A stretch of 64,000 nucleotides of DNA from Desulfovibrio desulfuricans (lineage in GTDB: Bacteria; Desulfobacterota; Desulfovibrionia; Desulfovibrionales; Desulfovibrionaceae): assembly GCF_004801255.1 (NCBI RefSeq), contig NZ_CP036295.1, positions 1,872,001-1,936,000 on the forward strand, read 5' to 3'. Position numbers and translations under genes: made by a program. How positions within the stretch are numbered: the first letter of the stretch is position 1; every line of letters begins with the position of its first letter. Below, piece after piece: positions 9,230 to 20,000 of this stretch. Under the pieces are notes generated by a model. The model searched no databases, was not told the DNA's origin, and was given only the letters and a program-made list of their open reading frames with translations.

Positions 9230-9274
9230 TGGCGTCCCCAAGGGGATTTGAACCCCTGTCGACGGCGTGAAAGG
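9230..9274 (-). repeat. Partial tRNA-Glu 3' end, attachment-site remnant (first copy)
   Basis: 45 bases identical to the 3' end of the tRNA-Glu gene at 62969-63045, from the encoded CCA to the anticodon region, then divergence. About 100 bases after it (9275-9376) match the stretch after the second partial copy at 38364 and contain repeated CATC.A.AAGCATC / CATC elements that look like integrase arm sites. I read it as one end of a tRNA-targeted insertion. Confidence 0.75.
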
Positions 9275-9376
9275 ACAGTCTCTAAAGTTGTAAATTCAAT
9301 AAATTAGCAATGTTAGAGTGCATCCAGAAGCATCAAAAGACATCCGCATACACCCCGAACTAACCCCTTTTTAACC
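9275..9376. repeat. Attachment-arm repeat shared with 38364-38454
   Basis: The two stretches align with few differences, including a TTAGCAATGTTAGAGTGCATCC block and CACCCCGAACTAAC at the end. This is the same junction structure at two places 29 kb apart. Confidence 0.7.
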
Positions 9377-9454
9377 CTCTCCACAAGCGAGCATGTGTGT
9401 ATAACCCGAGGGGCGCACGTTTAAATCCCCCCTCGCATCCGAATAATTCACGCT

Positions 9455-9487
9455 CTTACGGAGACGATCCGTAAGGGCCTTTTATTT
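9455..9487 (+). terminator. Terminator-like hairpin
   Basis: CTTACGGA pairs with TCCGTAAG and is followed by GGCCTTTTATTT. Just before it is a degenerate stretch ending CCCCCCTCGCATCCGA that faintly resembles a tRNA 3' end; the stem does not pair well enough to call one. Confidence 0.5.
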
Positions 9488-9599
9488 CCCTACTTTTATT
9501 GGCTAGCTGACACTAGAAGAATTCCGAAAAAAGAATTTATCTACAACTCACTAATTGTTGATATACGCAGCGGAAAATCAACAGTTTGCGCCAGTAACT

Positions 9600-9662
9600 G
9601 ACTGTTCTGCCTAATAATTCCGTATTCGCGTTTATGATTTGCCGGAGTGCGCCTACTGGCAA
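9600..9662 (-). mobile_element. Fragment of an IS2-like orfB
   Basis: These bases match, with about one change in ten, the orfB of the IS2-like element at about 40340-40400. The fragment ends abruptly. The remaining bases to 9970 show no supported gene. Confidence 0.55.
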
Positions 9663-9974
9663 TCAATACCCAGAGATTCTGGCACCTTTTGGTTGCACAC
9701 CAACGTCAAAAAACTCAAAGGTCTGCCAATGTCTGGCGGGGGGCTGGATTACAAGCACGAAATGTGCACCGAAGGCTTCAATCCAGAAACTGGCGTCCGA
9801 TTTTTCCAACCGAACTCGGGCATTAGCAGGGCGTCTTGCGCACAAGCTATAAATTTTCGTTTATCTAGGTCTTTAAATTTTATTCATAATTGCGTATAAA
9901 CAGATCGCTCTTCCATTGTGCCAAATGCACCCATTAATGTTTGATTTAATTAATAATTTAATTCTGGAATAGTC

Positions 9975-11171
9975 ATGCAGCTTGGATGGATAGACTTTTC
10001 AAGAGAAGATCGAAAAAAAGCACTCAGTGTTATCGCCCTGCTAACGGAAGAAGGCGTTTTGGATGAGCTCGGCATCGGGCCAGTCAGGGACGGCTTTGCC
10101 GATGTATTTTTCCCGGGAACCTCGACCATTCAGACCCGGGCAAAATATTTTTTTCTTGTGCCTTACGCACTTGATTTCATAACGCGGCAACGGCATACGA
10201 ACCCTCAAGAATTTCTTTCAGCACTGGATATTCTGGAGCGTAAGTGCGGGCAGCGCCTGGCTGAACAGAATGCTGAGGGCACCATCGGCGAGCGAACAAT
10301 AGCTGCGGGCGGATGGGTAAAGCGTACTCCGGCGACCATCTATTGGTCAGGGATCCGCAAATACGGTCTTCTCAAAAGCCCCGGACCTCTGTCCCTTTCT
10401 GAATACGCACGGCTGACCTGCAGCGAAACGAAGCAGCAGGCGGAACTCAAGAGGTCCGGCTACAGCCCCAGAGATGCAGCGGGAAACGCCGCCGACGATT
10501 CGGACGCCGGAAAACCCCTCAAAAGCATATCCTGGATTCTGCCTCCTTATCCGCAAGACTTGCTGGAGCATGTTTGCATGACTCTTTCTCATGAAGAAGC
10601 ACTCCACCTGAAAGAGCGCATTGAAACAACACAGGCACGTTGTCTTCTGGCCCACATACTGCGTACCGGCAACCGGGAAATTCTCGATATTGATGATTTC
10701 AACGCTATCCCTATGGCCATGACCGCAACCTTTCCGCCGCATCTGCAGGAAATGTTCCTTCTCGCCAGAGCCTTCTCATCGCTCATCTACGAGGTTCGAA
10801 TCCGCTATAATGCAATGTTGCCGGGTGGCCTGAATCAGGAAGCCGAAGAGGCTTGGTCAGCATTTACCGGTAATATGGACGAAGTTCTCAATCTGGACGT
10901 TTCTGCAGGGCTAGAGCGCCTCGGTGAGGTCAACAAAAAGTTGTTGAACTTTCTGGTTGGAGTGCAAGACGATATGCGGAACAAAAATTCAGCCGCCCTT
11001 GACGCCCGGATCAAACAGCGCGAAATAGCCCTGAAAGGCGAACAACGCGCCAAACTGCTTAACGGCGATGCCGGGAATACGGAAAAATGGATCGGCGGAC
11101 GCAGGCTGGAGTATCGTTTCAGCGTTGCCAAACGCATGTTGCGGGACATTTTTCAAGGGTTGGACGGCTGA
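9975..11171 (+). CDS. DUF6361-like protein, first gene of a PLD/helicase operon
   Basis: 398 residues, cytoplasmic, no signal peptide or membrane segment. The N terminus (GWIDFSREDRKKALSVIALL..., DELGIGPVRDGFADVFFPGTST, IQTRAKYFFLVPY) matches what I know as the DUF6361 family, whose biochemical function is unknown. The conserved IQTRAKYF block followed by a basic C-terminal half fits a nucleic-acid or partner-binding role, but that is inference. The next gene begins one base after its stop, and the gene after that overlaps, so the three are one translation-coupled operon. I know DUF6361 mainly as a neighbour of phospholipase D and helicase genes in accessory regions. The ATG at 9975 has GGAA upstream. 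Confidence 0.75.
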   Translation: MQLGWIDFSREDRKKALSVIALLTEEGVLDELGIGPVRDGFADVFFPGTSTIQTRAKYFFLVPYALDFITRQRHTNPQEFLSALDILERKCGQRLAEQNAEGTIGERTIAAGGWVKRTPATIYWSGIRKYGLLKSPGPLSLSEYARLTCSETKQQAELKRSGYSPRDAAGNAADDSDAGKPLKSISWILPPYPQDLLEHVCMTLSHEEALHLKERIETTQARCLLAHILRTGNREILDIDDFNAIPMAMTATFPPHLQEMFLLARAFSSLIYEVRIRYNAMLPGGLNQEAEEAWSAFTGNMDEVLNLDVSAGLERLGEVNKKLLNFLVGVQDDMRNKNSAALDARIKQREIALKGEQRAKLLNGDAGNTEKWIGGRRLEYRFSVAKRMLRDIFQGLDG

Positions 11172-11172
11172 T

Positions 11173-12987
11173 ATGTTGAACCCCACCTCGGACAGACTCG
11201 ATTACGGACGCCTTCTTTCTCCGCCTTATGGTTACGAACTTGTGGCCGCCATCGGCACTACCTATTCACTCGACTTCAGCGCATTAATTGGTGTCTGCAT
11301 TGCCTTGGAACTGGCGGAAGAGCCTGACAGTCAGCTCCTCAAAAATCCAATCTGCCTTCTGCAAGCCCTGCGCCGGGCTGGGGACAAAGTCGCAGTATTC
11401 TGTCAGGCGGGCCAGATACAGGCTCCCTCTGACGCATCATCGCTATATATTCTTCTGGAAACCATCGTTTATCAAGTGCTGCTGGAAAAAAGAAAAAATC
11501 ATCCTGTTTTTCATTCTTTTCATCCTAAATTCTGGCTGGCACGCTATGGCAACGCACAAGGGGACGAGCGTTGGCGACTTGTGATTTTGAGCCGCAATCT
11601 GACCTTTGACCGAAGCTGGGATGTTGCTGTGGCCTTAGATGGCGAACCGGGTAAGGACATAACCCCAAAAAATCAGCCGATAATTGATTTTTTGGGCTAC
11701 CTGCGTAGCAAACTGCCCAAGAGCGCATCTGGAAAAAGAAAGGGGGCGCTGCTAGGTTCGCTTATGAGCGCCCTGCCTCGGGTTGTGTTTTCCGCGCAAT
11801 CCATCGACAAATTTCAGGACTTCGAATTTATTCCCGTCGGCGTGCCCAATAGCAACGGCGGCATCTACACAATGAATGAAACCAAGCTGTTCAGTCATTC
11901 GTTTCAGAACCTTCTGATTATGAGCCCGTTTTTGAGTAAAGAACTCATCAAAGAGTTTAACACAAAACCTATGCAGAGTAATGCTCTCAAACGCGTGCTT
12001 GTAACCAGAAAGGAGGCCCTGTCAGAGTTCCAGGCGAATGACTGCGATAAGTTCGCCATCTATACAATGAAAAATGACATTGTGAACGGAGAGGCTAGCC
12101 TGTCTGAGGAACCAATGGAAACGCGGCAGCAGGATATCCATGCCAAGCTTTATCTATGGCACGAGCACTCAAACAGCGAGCTGTACTTGGGCTCAATGAA
12201 CGCCTCAAACAGTGGTCGGAACGGCAACGTGGAATGCATGATCTGCCTGAAAAGCAGAAGCAGATGGCTTAATCTGGAAATGCTGACTACGGCCCTGTTC
12301 GGAGCGGATCCAGACGGGCCGCAGAACCCTTTTGAGCTCACCCCACTACCTCCGGCACAGAAGCAGGACGCCAATAAAACTGCCGCATTGGAAAAAATGA
12401 TCAAGGCGCTTTGCCATGCAACGCCCCAGGCCTCCGTACGCGAAGAAGATGGCACATACACCATTACGCTCTCGTTTAAGGACTTGGAGAGTGGCGAAGG
12501 GTTGACCGTCAGCCCGCTGCTGACCAAACAGACCCTCGCGGTCAGCGAGCAATGCCAGTTCAGCGGGCTTGCTCTGCTGCAATTGTCCGAGTTCTACAGG
12601 GTAACGGCAGCAAACGAAGAGGTTCGGATCAGTCGAACGATAAAAATCCCCACTTTGGGCATTCCAAAGGAACGGGACATGGCTGTTTTCACATCCATAG
12701 TTAAAAATACCGGATGCTTCTACCAGTATATTTCATTCCTACTTAGTGATGATTATCTCTCCACCGCAGTGGAGAACGAGAACCTCAAGCACCCCGGCAA
12801 AAATTCCCACGGAAACAGTCTGCCGCCCGGTCTGTATGAAGAAATATTGCAAACAGCCGCCAGAACGCCAGATAAACTAAAGGAAATCGGAAACGTCCTC
12901 ACCATGATCAAGAGCAAAGACGTCATTCCATCTGGTTTTGCCGAACTGTACGACTCTCTGAAACGGGCGGTGAAAATCAATGACTAA
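11173..12987 (+). CDS. Phospholipase D-family protein with two HxK motifs
   Basis: 604 residues. Two half-sites of the PLD superfamily are visible: HPKFWLARYG...LVILSRNLTFDRSWDVAVALDG (from about residue 116) and HAKLYLWHEHSNSELYLGSMNASNSGRNGNVE (from about residue 322). Together they could form one active site of the HxK(x)nN type, used by nucleases such as Nuc and BfiI and by helicase-linked PLD proteins. No signal peptide, so it acts inside the cell, more likely on nucleic acid than on lipid. I place the start at the ATG at 11173, directly after the TGA of the DUF6361-like gene; an upstream in-frame start would overlap that gene by 104 bases. It overlaps the helicase gene by 8 bases. Confidence 0.82.
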   Translation: MLNPTSDRLDYGRLLSPPYGYELVAAIGTTYSLDFSALIGVCIALELAEEPDSQLLKNPICLLQALRRAGDKVAVFCQAGQIQAPSDASSLYILLETIVYQVLLEKRKNHPVFHSFHPKFWLARYGNAQGDERWRLVILSRNLTFDRSWDVAVALDGEPGKDITPKNQPIIDFLGYLRSKLPKSASGKRKGALLGSLMSALPRVVFSAQSIDKFQDFEFIPVGVPNSNGGIYTMNETKLFSHSFQNLLIMSPFLSKELIKEFNTKPMQSNALKRVLVTRKEALSEFQANDCDKFAIYTMKNDIVNGEASLSEEPMETRQQDIHAKLYLWHEHSNSELYLGSMNASNSGRNGNVECMICLKSRSRWLNLEMLTTALFGADPDGPQNPFELTPLPPAQKQDANKTAALEKMIKALCHATPQASVREEDGTYTITLSFKDLESGEGLTVSPLLTKQTLAVSEQCQFSGLALLQLSEFYRVTAANEEVRISRTIKIPTLGIPKERDMAVFTSIVKNTGCFYQYISFLLSDDYLSTAVENENLKHPGKNSHGNSLPPGLYEEILQTAARTPDKLKEIGNVLTMIKSKDVIPSGFAELYDSLKRAVKIND

Positions 12988-15900
12988 TGTTCCTTTCCCT
13001 CTTGAGCAGGCTGAAGATACCATACTGCGGGGGCTGAAAGATTTTCAGCTCGCTACAGTAGAGCATATAGACTCGTTGTATAGAAAAGGTCAAAAAAGAG
13101 TACTGGTGTCCGATGAGGTAGGATTAGGGAAAACACTGATCGCCCAGGGCATGATCGCAAAAGTGGGGAGGCTGCGGCATGAGGAAGGCGATACTCTCTT
13201 CAAGGTGATCTATATTTGCTCAAATGCTGCAATCGCCGGGCAAAATCTTAATAAACTAAGCGTATACAAGAGCGTTGATAGCAAAGACACTACAACGACG
13301 CATGCAGCCCGTCTTTCAATGCAGCATCTGGCCATCTTTCAGCAGGAACAGGAAACTCTGGGAAAAAAACACTACATCCAGCTGATTCCGCTTACGCCAG
13401 ACACCTCGTTCAATATTACCACTGGAACAGGAACAGTGCATGAGCGAGCGCTGATATTCAGCATTCTCAGTCATCTGCCCTATCTGCAAGACCACCTGTC
13501 GGCACTGGAAGAGCTGCTAACCGACTGCGCCACTGTAAGCTGGGCTCGCTGCGCCCAAGAGTACAGGAAACAGGTCGAAAGCTGCAATGCCACATCCAAC
13601 GGGGACTATCTCAAATACATGCATGGGCAGATAGCCGCACACATGGGAACCCCTAGCAACGCATCATCGCTCCTAGCCCATTTGGTCACCCACTGCGAAT
13701 TGATCGCGCAAAAACGTGCCAACACAGCGGAAGGAAGACGCCTTATCGGCAAGCTGCGCGTCATGTTCGCCCGGATCAGTCTAGAGCGCCTAGAGCCAGA
13801 TTTTGTTATTATGGATGAATTTCAGCGCTTTAAACACCTGCTCCATCCAGATATGGAAACGGAAGCAGGCATGCTGGTAAACAAGTTTTTTTCCACTAAT
13901 AGTGCGCGAATACTGCTTTTATCGGCCACTCCTTACAAATTGTACTCTACCTTAGAGGAAATTGAGGAAAACAAACAGGAGGATGAGCACTACAAAGAAT
14001 TTTTGGAAGTGATGGATTTTCTTCAGGGTGACGCAGGGAAAAAGGCTACGTTCAACAATATATGGAGCAACTACTCCCTTGCCTTACGCTCTTTTTCCAA
14101 GGGCGACAGAACCTTTGTCCAGGTGAAAAAAAAAGCGGAAAACGCCATGTTCGAGACCATGTGCCGCACGGAACGAATCTCAGCGCAGACGGGTTCGGAT
14201 ATCATCGACACCTCCGCTGTAAGTGATGTTGTGCCTTCTGTGGCGGATATACAAACCTATTTGCAAATGCATGAACTACTGGAGGAAATTGATAGTGGCA
14301 GACGCGTGCCAGTTGATTACGTCAAGTCATGTCCGTATCTGCTTTCCTTCATGCAAGGCTACCAAGTAAAAGAGCATATTCAAAAATGTTTAAAAGACAA
14401 TCCACGTTTGACCGCCAAGGCGAACAAAAGCACGTTGTGGCTCAAGCGGACCGATGTCGAAAAATTCAAGGTGGTTCCACCGAACAACGCTCGCTTGGCC
14501 TGCGTTCAAGGGGCAGCATTTGAGCAGCAGGCAGAAAACCTTCTCTGGATACCTCCATCATGCCCATACTACCCGTTGACTGGGGCATTCAGCGGGAAGC
14601 AACAGTTTTCCAAAATGCTGATTTTCTCCTCTTGGCAAATGGTGCCACGCATGCTTGCGACGATGCTTTCATATGAAGCAGAACGAAAAAACATTAGCAA
14701 AATTGCCAAAAAATACAGAAAAGCCAAACAAGAATCCCGCTACTTCACCAGCGAGGGAAGAGGGAAACGCTACCCGCTGGCCAAGCTAAATTTCTCGGTC
14801 TCACAGAAAGAGCCAAAGGGTATGGCCCTATTCTGCTTGCTTTATCCGTCTAAGAGCCTCGCCGATTGTTTCAGTCCTCTCGCTACGCTGAACAGTAAGC
14901 TAGACCTCAAAGCACTTGAAAAAAACGTTGGACAGGCTATCCGGGAACTCCTAAGGCCGCTTGCTGTATTCCAAGGCAAGAGCACAAGACCGGATGCACG
15001 GTGGTACTACCTCGCCCCCCTGCTCATGGATGGCCCGGAGTACGCGCGGGCTTGGCTCGCTAACGGGGCCGAGTTGACCCGGCAGACGGAAACCGATGAT
15101 GACAATCTGGAAGGCAAGAACAAAGACGGACTAAAAGGATTCATGCGCCATGTGGAAGAATTGCAAAGGCTTCTAAAACAGGCGTTTGATGACGAGAATG
15201 ACCCCTTGCTCCTTGGAGCGCAACCGGCTGATCTCATAACAGTTCTAACCAATATGGCCATCGCCTCTCCGGCAGTGTGCCTGTATCGCACATATCAGTC
15301 CATCTGTCCCGAAGCGGATGTAGGGGTGATGGCAAGCCAAGTCGCTGCCGTGCTCAGAAACCGCCTGAACACTCCCGAATCAACCGCCGTTATCGAAGCT
15401 AACTTTGGCAAGTCTGAGGAAGCACATTGGAAAAACGTACTCACGTATTGTGTGCAAGGTAATCTTCAGGCCGTTTTTGACGAATACGCACATATTCTTG
15501 TTGAATTCAATGGGTTGAGGGGAACGCTAGACATACTCGCATCTCTTCATACACTGATTATTGAGTCAATGCACGTCCACACAGCCTCTTATGCCATAGA
15601 CACCTTCAGCGCATTGGAAAATCGGATAAAAGGAGGACAATCTCGCAGATTCAATATTCGCAGTCACTTTGCCGTATCCTTTACCAAAAGCGAGGGCAGA
15701 GGCAGGGGTGAAAGCGACCGCAAGGAAGCGGTTCGCAAATCGTTCAACTCGCCTTTCAGGCCATTTGTTCTGGTCACAACTTCCATTGGACAGGAAGGGC
15801 TAGATTTTCATTATTACTGCCGTAAGATAGTTCACTGGAATCTGCCATCCAACCCCATCGACCTTGAACAACGGGAGGGGCGTATCAGCAGGTATAAATG

Positions 15901-16267
15901 CCTTGCTATCCGACAGAATATCGCTCTGCGATACGGAGAAATACGCTTCAAAAAAGACCCCTGGTCCGAAATGTTTGCCGAAGCGGACCGAAAAGAACGC
16001 GGCCCAGGAGAATCAGAGCTCATTCCCTATTGGGGGCTATCTGCGCGTGATGATATGATCAAAATAGAACGCATCGTGCCCAGATACGCCTTCAGCCGGG
16101 ATATCTCTTCATACGAAAGGTTAATTAAAATCCTTTCGCTTTATCGCCTGACCTTGGGGCAAGCCAGGCAAGAAGAACTTCTAGAGTCCCTGCTTGCTTC
16201 TTGCGACGATGCCGAGCAGTTGAAAGAACTGTTTATCAACATTAGCCCCTTTTATAGGAGAGCGTAA
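12980..16267 (+). CDS. Large SF2 (SNF2-like) helicase/translocase
   Basis: 1095 residues. Motif I is SDEVGLGKT (about residues 44-52), motif II is MDEFQRF (about 279), motif III LLSATPY (about 312). The C-terminal RecA lobe has VTTSIGQEGLDFH and QREGRISRYK (about 962), the motif V and VI block. A DEFQ box and DEVGLGKT are typical of SNF2-type double-strand translocases. The long middle (about 380-830) is family-specific and unrecognised. Expected job: ATP-driven DNA movement that presents substrate to the PLD partner. The ATG overlaps the end of the PLD gene, so all three are made together. The C terminus ends only some 30 bases before a decayed IS3 transposase, and an AGGAG sits at the very end of the gene, so a fourth gene may once have followed directly. 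Confidence 0.85.
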   Translation: MTNVPFPLEQAEDTILRGLKDFQLATVEHIDSLYRKGQKRVLVSDEVGLGKTLIAQGMIAKVGRLRHEEGDTLFKVIYICSNAAIAGQNLNKLSVYKSVDSKDTTTTHAARLSMQHLAIFQQEQETLGKKHYIQLIPLTPDTSFNITTGTGTVHERALIFSILSHLPYLQDHLSALEELLTDCATVSWARCAQEYRKQVESCNATSNGDYLKYMHGQIAAHMGTPSNASSLLAHLVTHCELIAQKRANTAEGRRLIGKLRVMFARISLERLEPDFVIMDEFQRFKHLLHPDMETEAGMLVNKFFSTNSARILLLSATPYKLYSTLEEIEENKQEDEHYKEFLEVMDFLQGDAGKKATFNNIWSNYSLALRSFSKGDRTFVQVKKKAENAMFETMCRTERISAQTGSDIIDTSAVSDVVPSVADIQTYLQMHELLEEIDSGRRVPVDYVKSCPYLLSFMQGYQVKEHIQKCLKDNPRLTAKANKSTLWLKRTDVEKFKVVPPNNARLACVQGAAFEQQAENLLWIPPSCPYYPLTGAFSGKQQFSKMLIFSSWQMVPRMLATMLSYEAERKNISKIAKKYRKAKQESRYFTSEGRGKRYPLAKLNFSVSQKEPKGMALFCLLYPSKSLADCFSPLATLNSKLDLKALEKNVGQAIRELLRPLAVFQGKSTRPDARWYYLAPLLMDGPEYARAWLANGAELTRQTETDDDNLEGKNKDGLKGFMRHVEELQRLLKQAFDDENDPLLLGAQPADLITVLTNMAIASPAVCLYRTYQSICPEADVGVMASQVAAVLRNRLNTPESTAVIEANFGKSEEAHWKNVLTYCVQGNLQAVFDEYAHILVEFNGLRGTLDILASLHTLIIESMHVHTASYAIDTFSALENRIKGGQSRRFNIRSHFAVSFTKSEGRGRGESDRKEAVRKSFNSPFRPFVLVTTSIGQEGLDFHYYCRKIVHWNLPSNPIDLEQREGRISRYKCLAIRQNIALRYGEIRFKKDPWSEMFAEADRKERGPGESELIPYWGLSARDDMIKIERIVPRYAFSRDISSYERLIKILSLYRLTLGQARQEELLESLLASCDDAEQLKELFINISPFYRRA

Positions 16268-16289
16268 AAAATACTTTTTTCTGATGGGG

Positions 16290-17046
16290 TACGAGTGAAT
16301 CAAAGACCGTGGTCTTCTTTTGCGGACTCGGATGCTGGAACTGGCAGAAGATCGGCGACGTTTCGGAGTTCCGCGTCTGCATGAATTATTGCGTCGGGAA
16401 GGCTGGTGCAGAATCACAAGCGGACAGAAAGGATTTACCAAGAAGAAAACCTTTCACTGCGCACCCGAAAGCGAGTGAAGCGTCCAAGCCATGCCCGAAT
16501 TGTCCAGGCTGGCCCTGCTGGCCCAGATGAGCAATGGGCGATGGATTTTGTAAGCGACGCCCTTATGGTGGGGGCGCATCCGGATTTTGACAATTGCCGA
16601 TCTGTGGGATCGCTTATGCCCGGCGCTCGAAGTGAAGATGTCGTTGCCTGAAGTTCGAGTTGTGCGTGTTCTTGAAAGAATACGCCTTCAAGGTCGGCTG
16701 CCGCAGCGTATCAAGGTTGATAACGGGCCGAAATTTAGCCGTAAGGCCCTGGATGCATGGGCTTTTGAGCATGGAGCACAGATAGAGTTTACTCGTCCGG
16801 GAAAGCCTACGGATAATGGGCACATTGAAAGCTTTAACGAAAATTCCGGGATGTGTGTTTAAATCAGAGCGTGTTTCTGTCCCTGCACGATGCCCGCAAA
16901 ACAGTTGAAGCCTAGCGGCAGGATTACAACCAACGGCAACCGCACAGCTCATTGGGCTGGCTGACACCGAAAGAATTTCACGAAAGAGTATAACCTGTAA
17001 TCCATTGGGAACCACTAACTTACAAGTGGTATACGCAGTGGGGTAA
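16290..17046 (+). pseudogene. Decayed IS3 (IS407-type) orfB between the two helicase genes
   Basis: Pieces in several frames can be joined into an IS3 transposase: LELAEDRRRFGVPRLHELLRREGW, then KRTERIYQEENLSLR, MDFVSDAL (first Asp), VDNGPKFS (second Asp) and GKPTDNGHIESFNE (Glu). Stops and frameshifts separate them. The right end (ACAAGTGGTATACGCAGTGG) recurs inverted at about 36504-36530 and, in part, at about 44800. The element is dead and splits what may have been one gene set. Confidence 0.75.
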
Positions 17047-17080
17047 GGTCAATTCAGCCTGAATATATAGTGAGCATTCT

Positions 17081-20000
17081 ATGAGCAGACCGTTCTTCAA
17101 TCGTAGCCTTGCCGAGCTTGAACAAATTTTTGAGCAGCGGTCAGATGACCCTCAATTTCGTAAGCAACTGCACGATGAATTGGCATATAGAACAACTCAG
17201 CGGGCGGAGCGCTTGAAAAAACAGCTGACTGCACTGGAAGAATCAACAGCGCATGTCTCCAGCAAAAATGCTGTGGAGAATAAGCTCGCTCCGACACCTG
17301 CGAAGGGAAAAAATATAACAACGCAAAATGTGCCGCTTAGCGCTGTGGACGTCAGGCCTGCACCTGAAAAAATTCAACCAAGGATAGAAGCACCTCAAGA
17401 GACAAACGAAACTCTGGCTATCCATCCTGTTGAACCGATGTCGCTTAACCTGCCGCCGATAGTGGACGACTTCCATACATATTCTGGCCCAGAGTCAGTA
17501 TTAAATGCTTGGACAGCTATAGAAGTTTTATCCCCGGTTACTTTTCTGAAGCCTGATTCTCTAGGGGATGGAAGCTCTTACAGCGTTGTTAAGTTTTCCA
17601 AAGGTCTGATGCCATGGGAAGACGGACAAAAGCGGTATCGTAAGGGGTACCGCCTTTACTATCAGGTTATTCTGGGTACCATCTCCATGGAACCTGCGAT
17701 AGATGCCCTACTTAAGGTTTACACAGACACAAGAGCTCAGCGCCCGGCTACGAGAGGCGAAGCCGTGCTGGCAAGTGTCATGGTAGATACGGAGGGCCAC
17801 CTTGCTGGACAAAACCCTTTGGTGATTTCCAGCTTCGGGTGGGGTGTCCCTGTTGCGCTTACAGGTAACATGCGAAGTTTGGAGCAATGGCCGCTAGCTG
17901 AACAAAAACTCATTGAGGCACTGACAGAAAAGCTGACCGTTCAAGATGAAGGCGGCAACCTACTCCCGCTTACAGCACATCATATTGCTGAGGCTTTTAC
18001 CTGGCTGACGGGTACATTGTCGTTACCGCCAGACATTGTAAACAAGCCATATTTTGCCTTAGGCTCATTCCAGTGGAATCCATTGCCGGATGCGCCGGAC
18101 CCCGTGTTGCTTAACTCGTTTTATCTTAAGGACCTTGCTTGGGCGAAAGCTATGGCTCGAGCCGGAACCCTTCCTGCCAATATGAAACGCTACTTTGGCG
18201 TGACAGCACCTGAAGCCCGCTGGAATCTCATGCACAGCAACGATGCTGTCAGGCGGGTTCTTGCTCCGTCCAAGTTCCCCGTGGCCTCTTGGCCCGGCAA
18301 AGGGCGTTACCCTTTGGCTCCTTTGCAACAGTGTGCAGTGAATATTGCTCTGAGTGATTTAAAAAATGGAGGCCTTCTGGCTGTTAACGGCCCGCCGGGA
18401 ACGGGCAAAACAACACTACTTAGAGATATCGTTGCTGCAATTGTCACTGAAAGAGCCAAAGTGCTGGCCACATACGCAGATCCTGAAAAGGCGTTCCGCA
18501 CTACCGGGCATAAGTTTAAGCGCGGCAACGCATTTCTCCATATGTATGCTGTGGACAAAAAATTACGCGGCTTTGAAATTGTTGTGGCCTCCTCCAATAA
18601 CAAAGCTGTCGAAAATGTCAGTGTTGAACTACCTGGGCGCAACGCTGTGGCCGAAGACAGTTTTGCAGAGGGATATTTTTGTACGGTCGCCAGTGCATTG
18701 TTTTCAGAGGATGCATGGGGAGTGATTAGCGCTGTACTTGGAAATGCCAAGAACCGCTCGGAATTCCGTAAAACATTCTGGTGGGATCAAGATTGCGGGA
18801 TGCTTGGGTATTTAAAATATGCCTGCGGTACCCCGGTGTATTATACAGATGACAATGGGGTGCAGTGTACCCCGCGCATTATTCAGCAAGAAAAACCTCC
18901 GATGAACCACGAGGAGGCATTGCTCCGCTGGGAAAATGCCAGAAAGCATTTCCTGCAGACGCAGGCAAAGGTTGAAAGTAGCCTGGCAAGTCTTCAAAAA
19001 ATTCATGACCTGTATGACTCAATCTGCCGTCGTCACACAGAAATAAATAATGCTCGTGAAGAGCTACCTGTGCTTGAAAAACAACTTGCGCCTTTAGAAA
19101 ACTTCTTTTTGCTTAATCAGAGTGCTTTTTCAAAAAAAGAGACCATATTTAGTGCGGCTACTGAGCAATACAAGTCCGTAGCAGCGGGTAAACCTGGATT
19201 TTTCAGCAGTTTGTTTTCTCGGGAAAGATATCGTTTTTGGCTTACTACGCTCGAACAGGCAGCACAGGAGTTGCAACATACCAGAAAGGAATATCTGCAG
19301 GCAAAAAGTGACCTTGAGGCTGTGATTGCACAAAAAAAAGCTTTATCCGAGCGTATTCAAGAAAGGACCAAAGCTATTCAGATCCTTTCATGGGAATTGG
19401 AAAAAGAGACTGAAGAATACGCAAAGTTGGCTGCAAGGCATACAGGAGCATTTGTTGATGCGTCTTTCTTTTTCAAAAGTCATGAAGAACGACAAATAAC
19501 ACCACCTTGGCTTGATGCGCAGACGGCTCGATTGCGAGGGGATTTGTTTGAAGCGGCTTTAGCGCTGCAGAAAGCCTTTGTCGACGGTGCCGCCCAGAAA
19601 ATACGCCATAATTGCAACATATTTCTTGAAAACTATGGTTCAAAATCTCTCGGCAGCCCCAAAAAGGACTCTTTTATTGCTGACTTGTGGACTACTTTTT
19701 TCATGGTAGTTCCTGTTGTTTCAACCACATTTGCCTCAGTGGGGAGCATGCTGTCCGGGCTAGGACAAGAAGACTTAGGCTGGCTGCTTATTGATGAGGC
19801 GGGGCAGGCATTGCCACAGGCGGCTGTTGGTGCATTGATGAGGACAAAACGAGCTATTGTGGTGGGTGATCCATTACAAATTGAGCCTATTGTTGTGCTC
19901 CCGGAAAGTTTGACAGAAAAAATATGCGACAATTTTTCCGTAGACTGCGCCATCTACAATCCCCCAGGTGCTTCTGTGCAAACCCTTGCGGATCGTGCCA

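Noticed and set aside
9400..9440. Possible second tRNA 3' end (CCCCCCTCGCATCCGA preceded by TTTAAATC)
   Set aside because: The T stem does not pair, and no other part of a tRNA is nearby. At most a worn relic.
11068..11172. Longer N terminus for the PLD gene
   Set aside because: It would overlap the DUF6361-like gene by 104 bases; the ATG at 11173 right after the stop is the better start.
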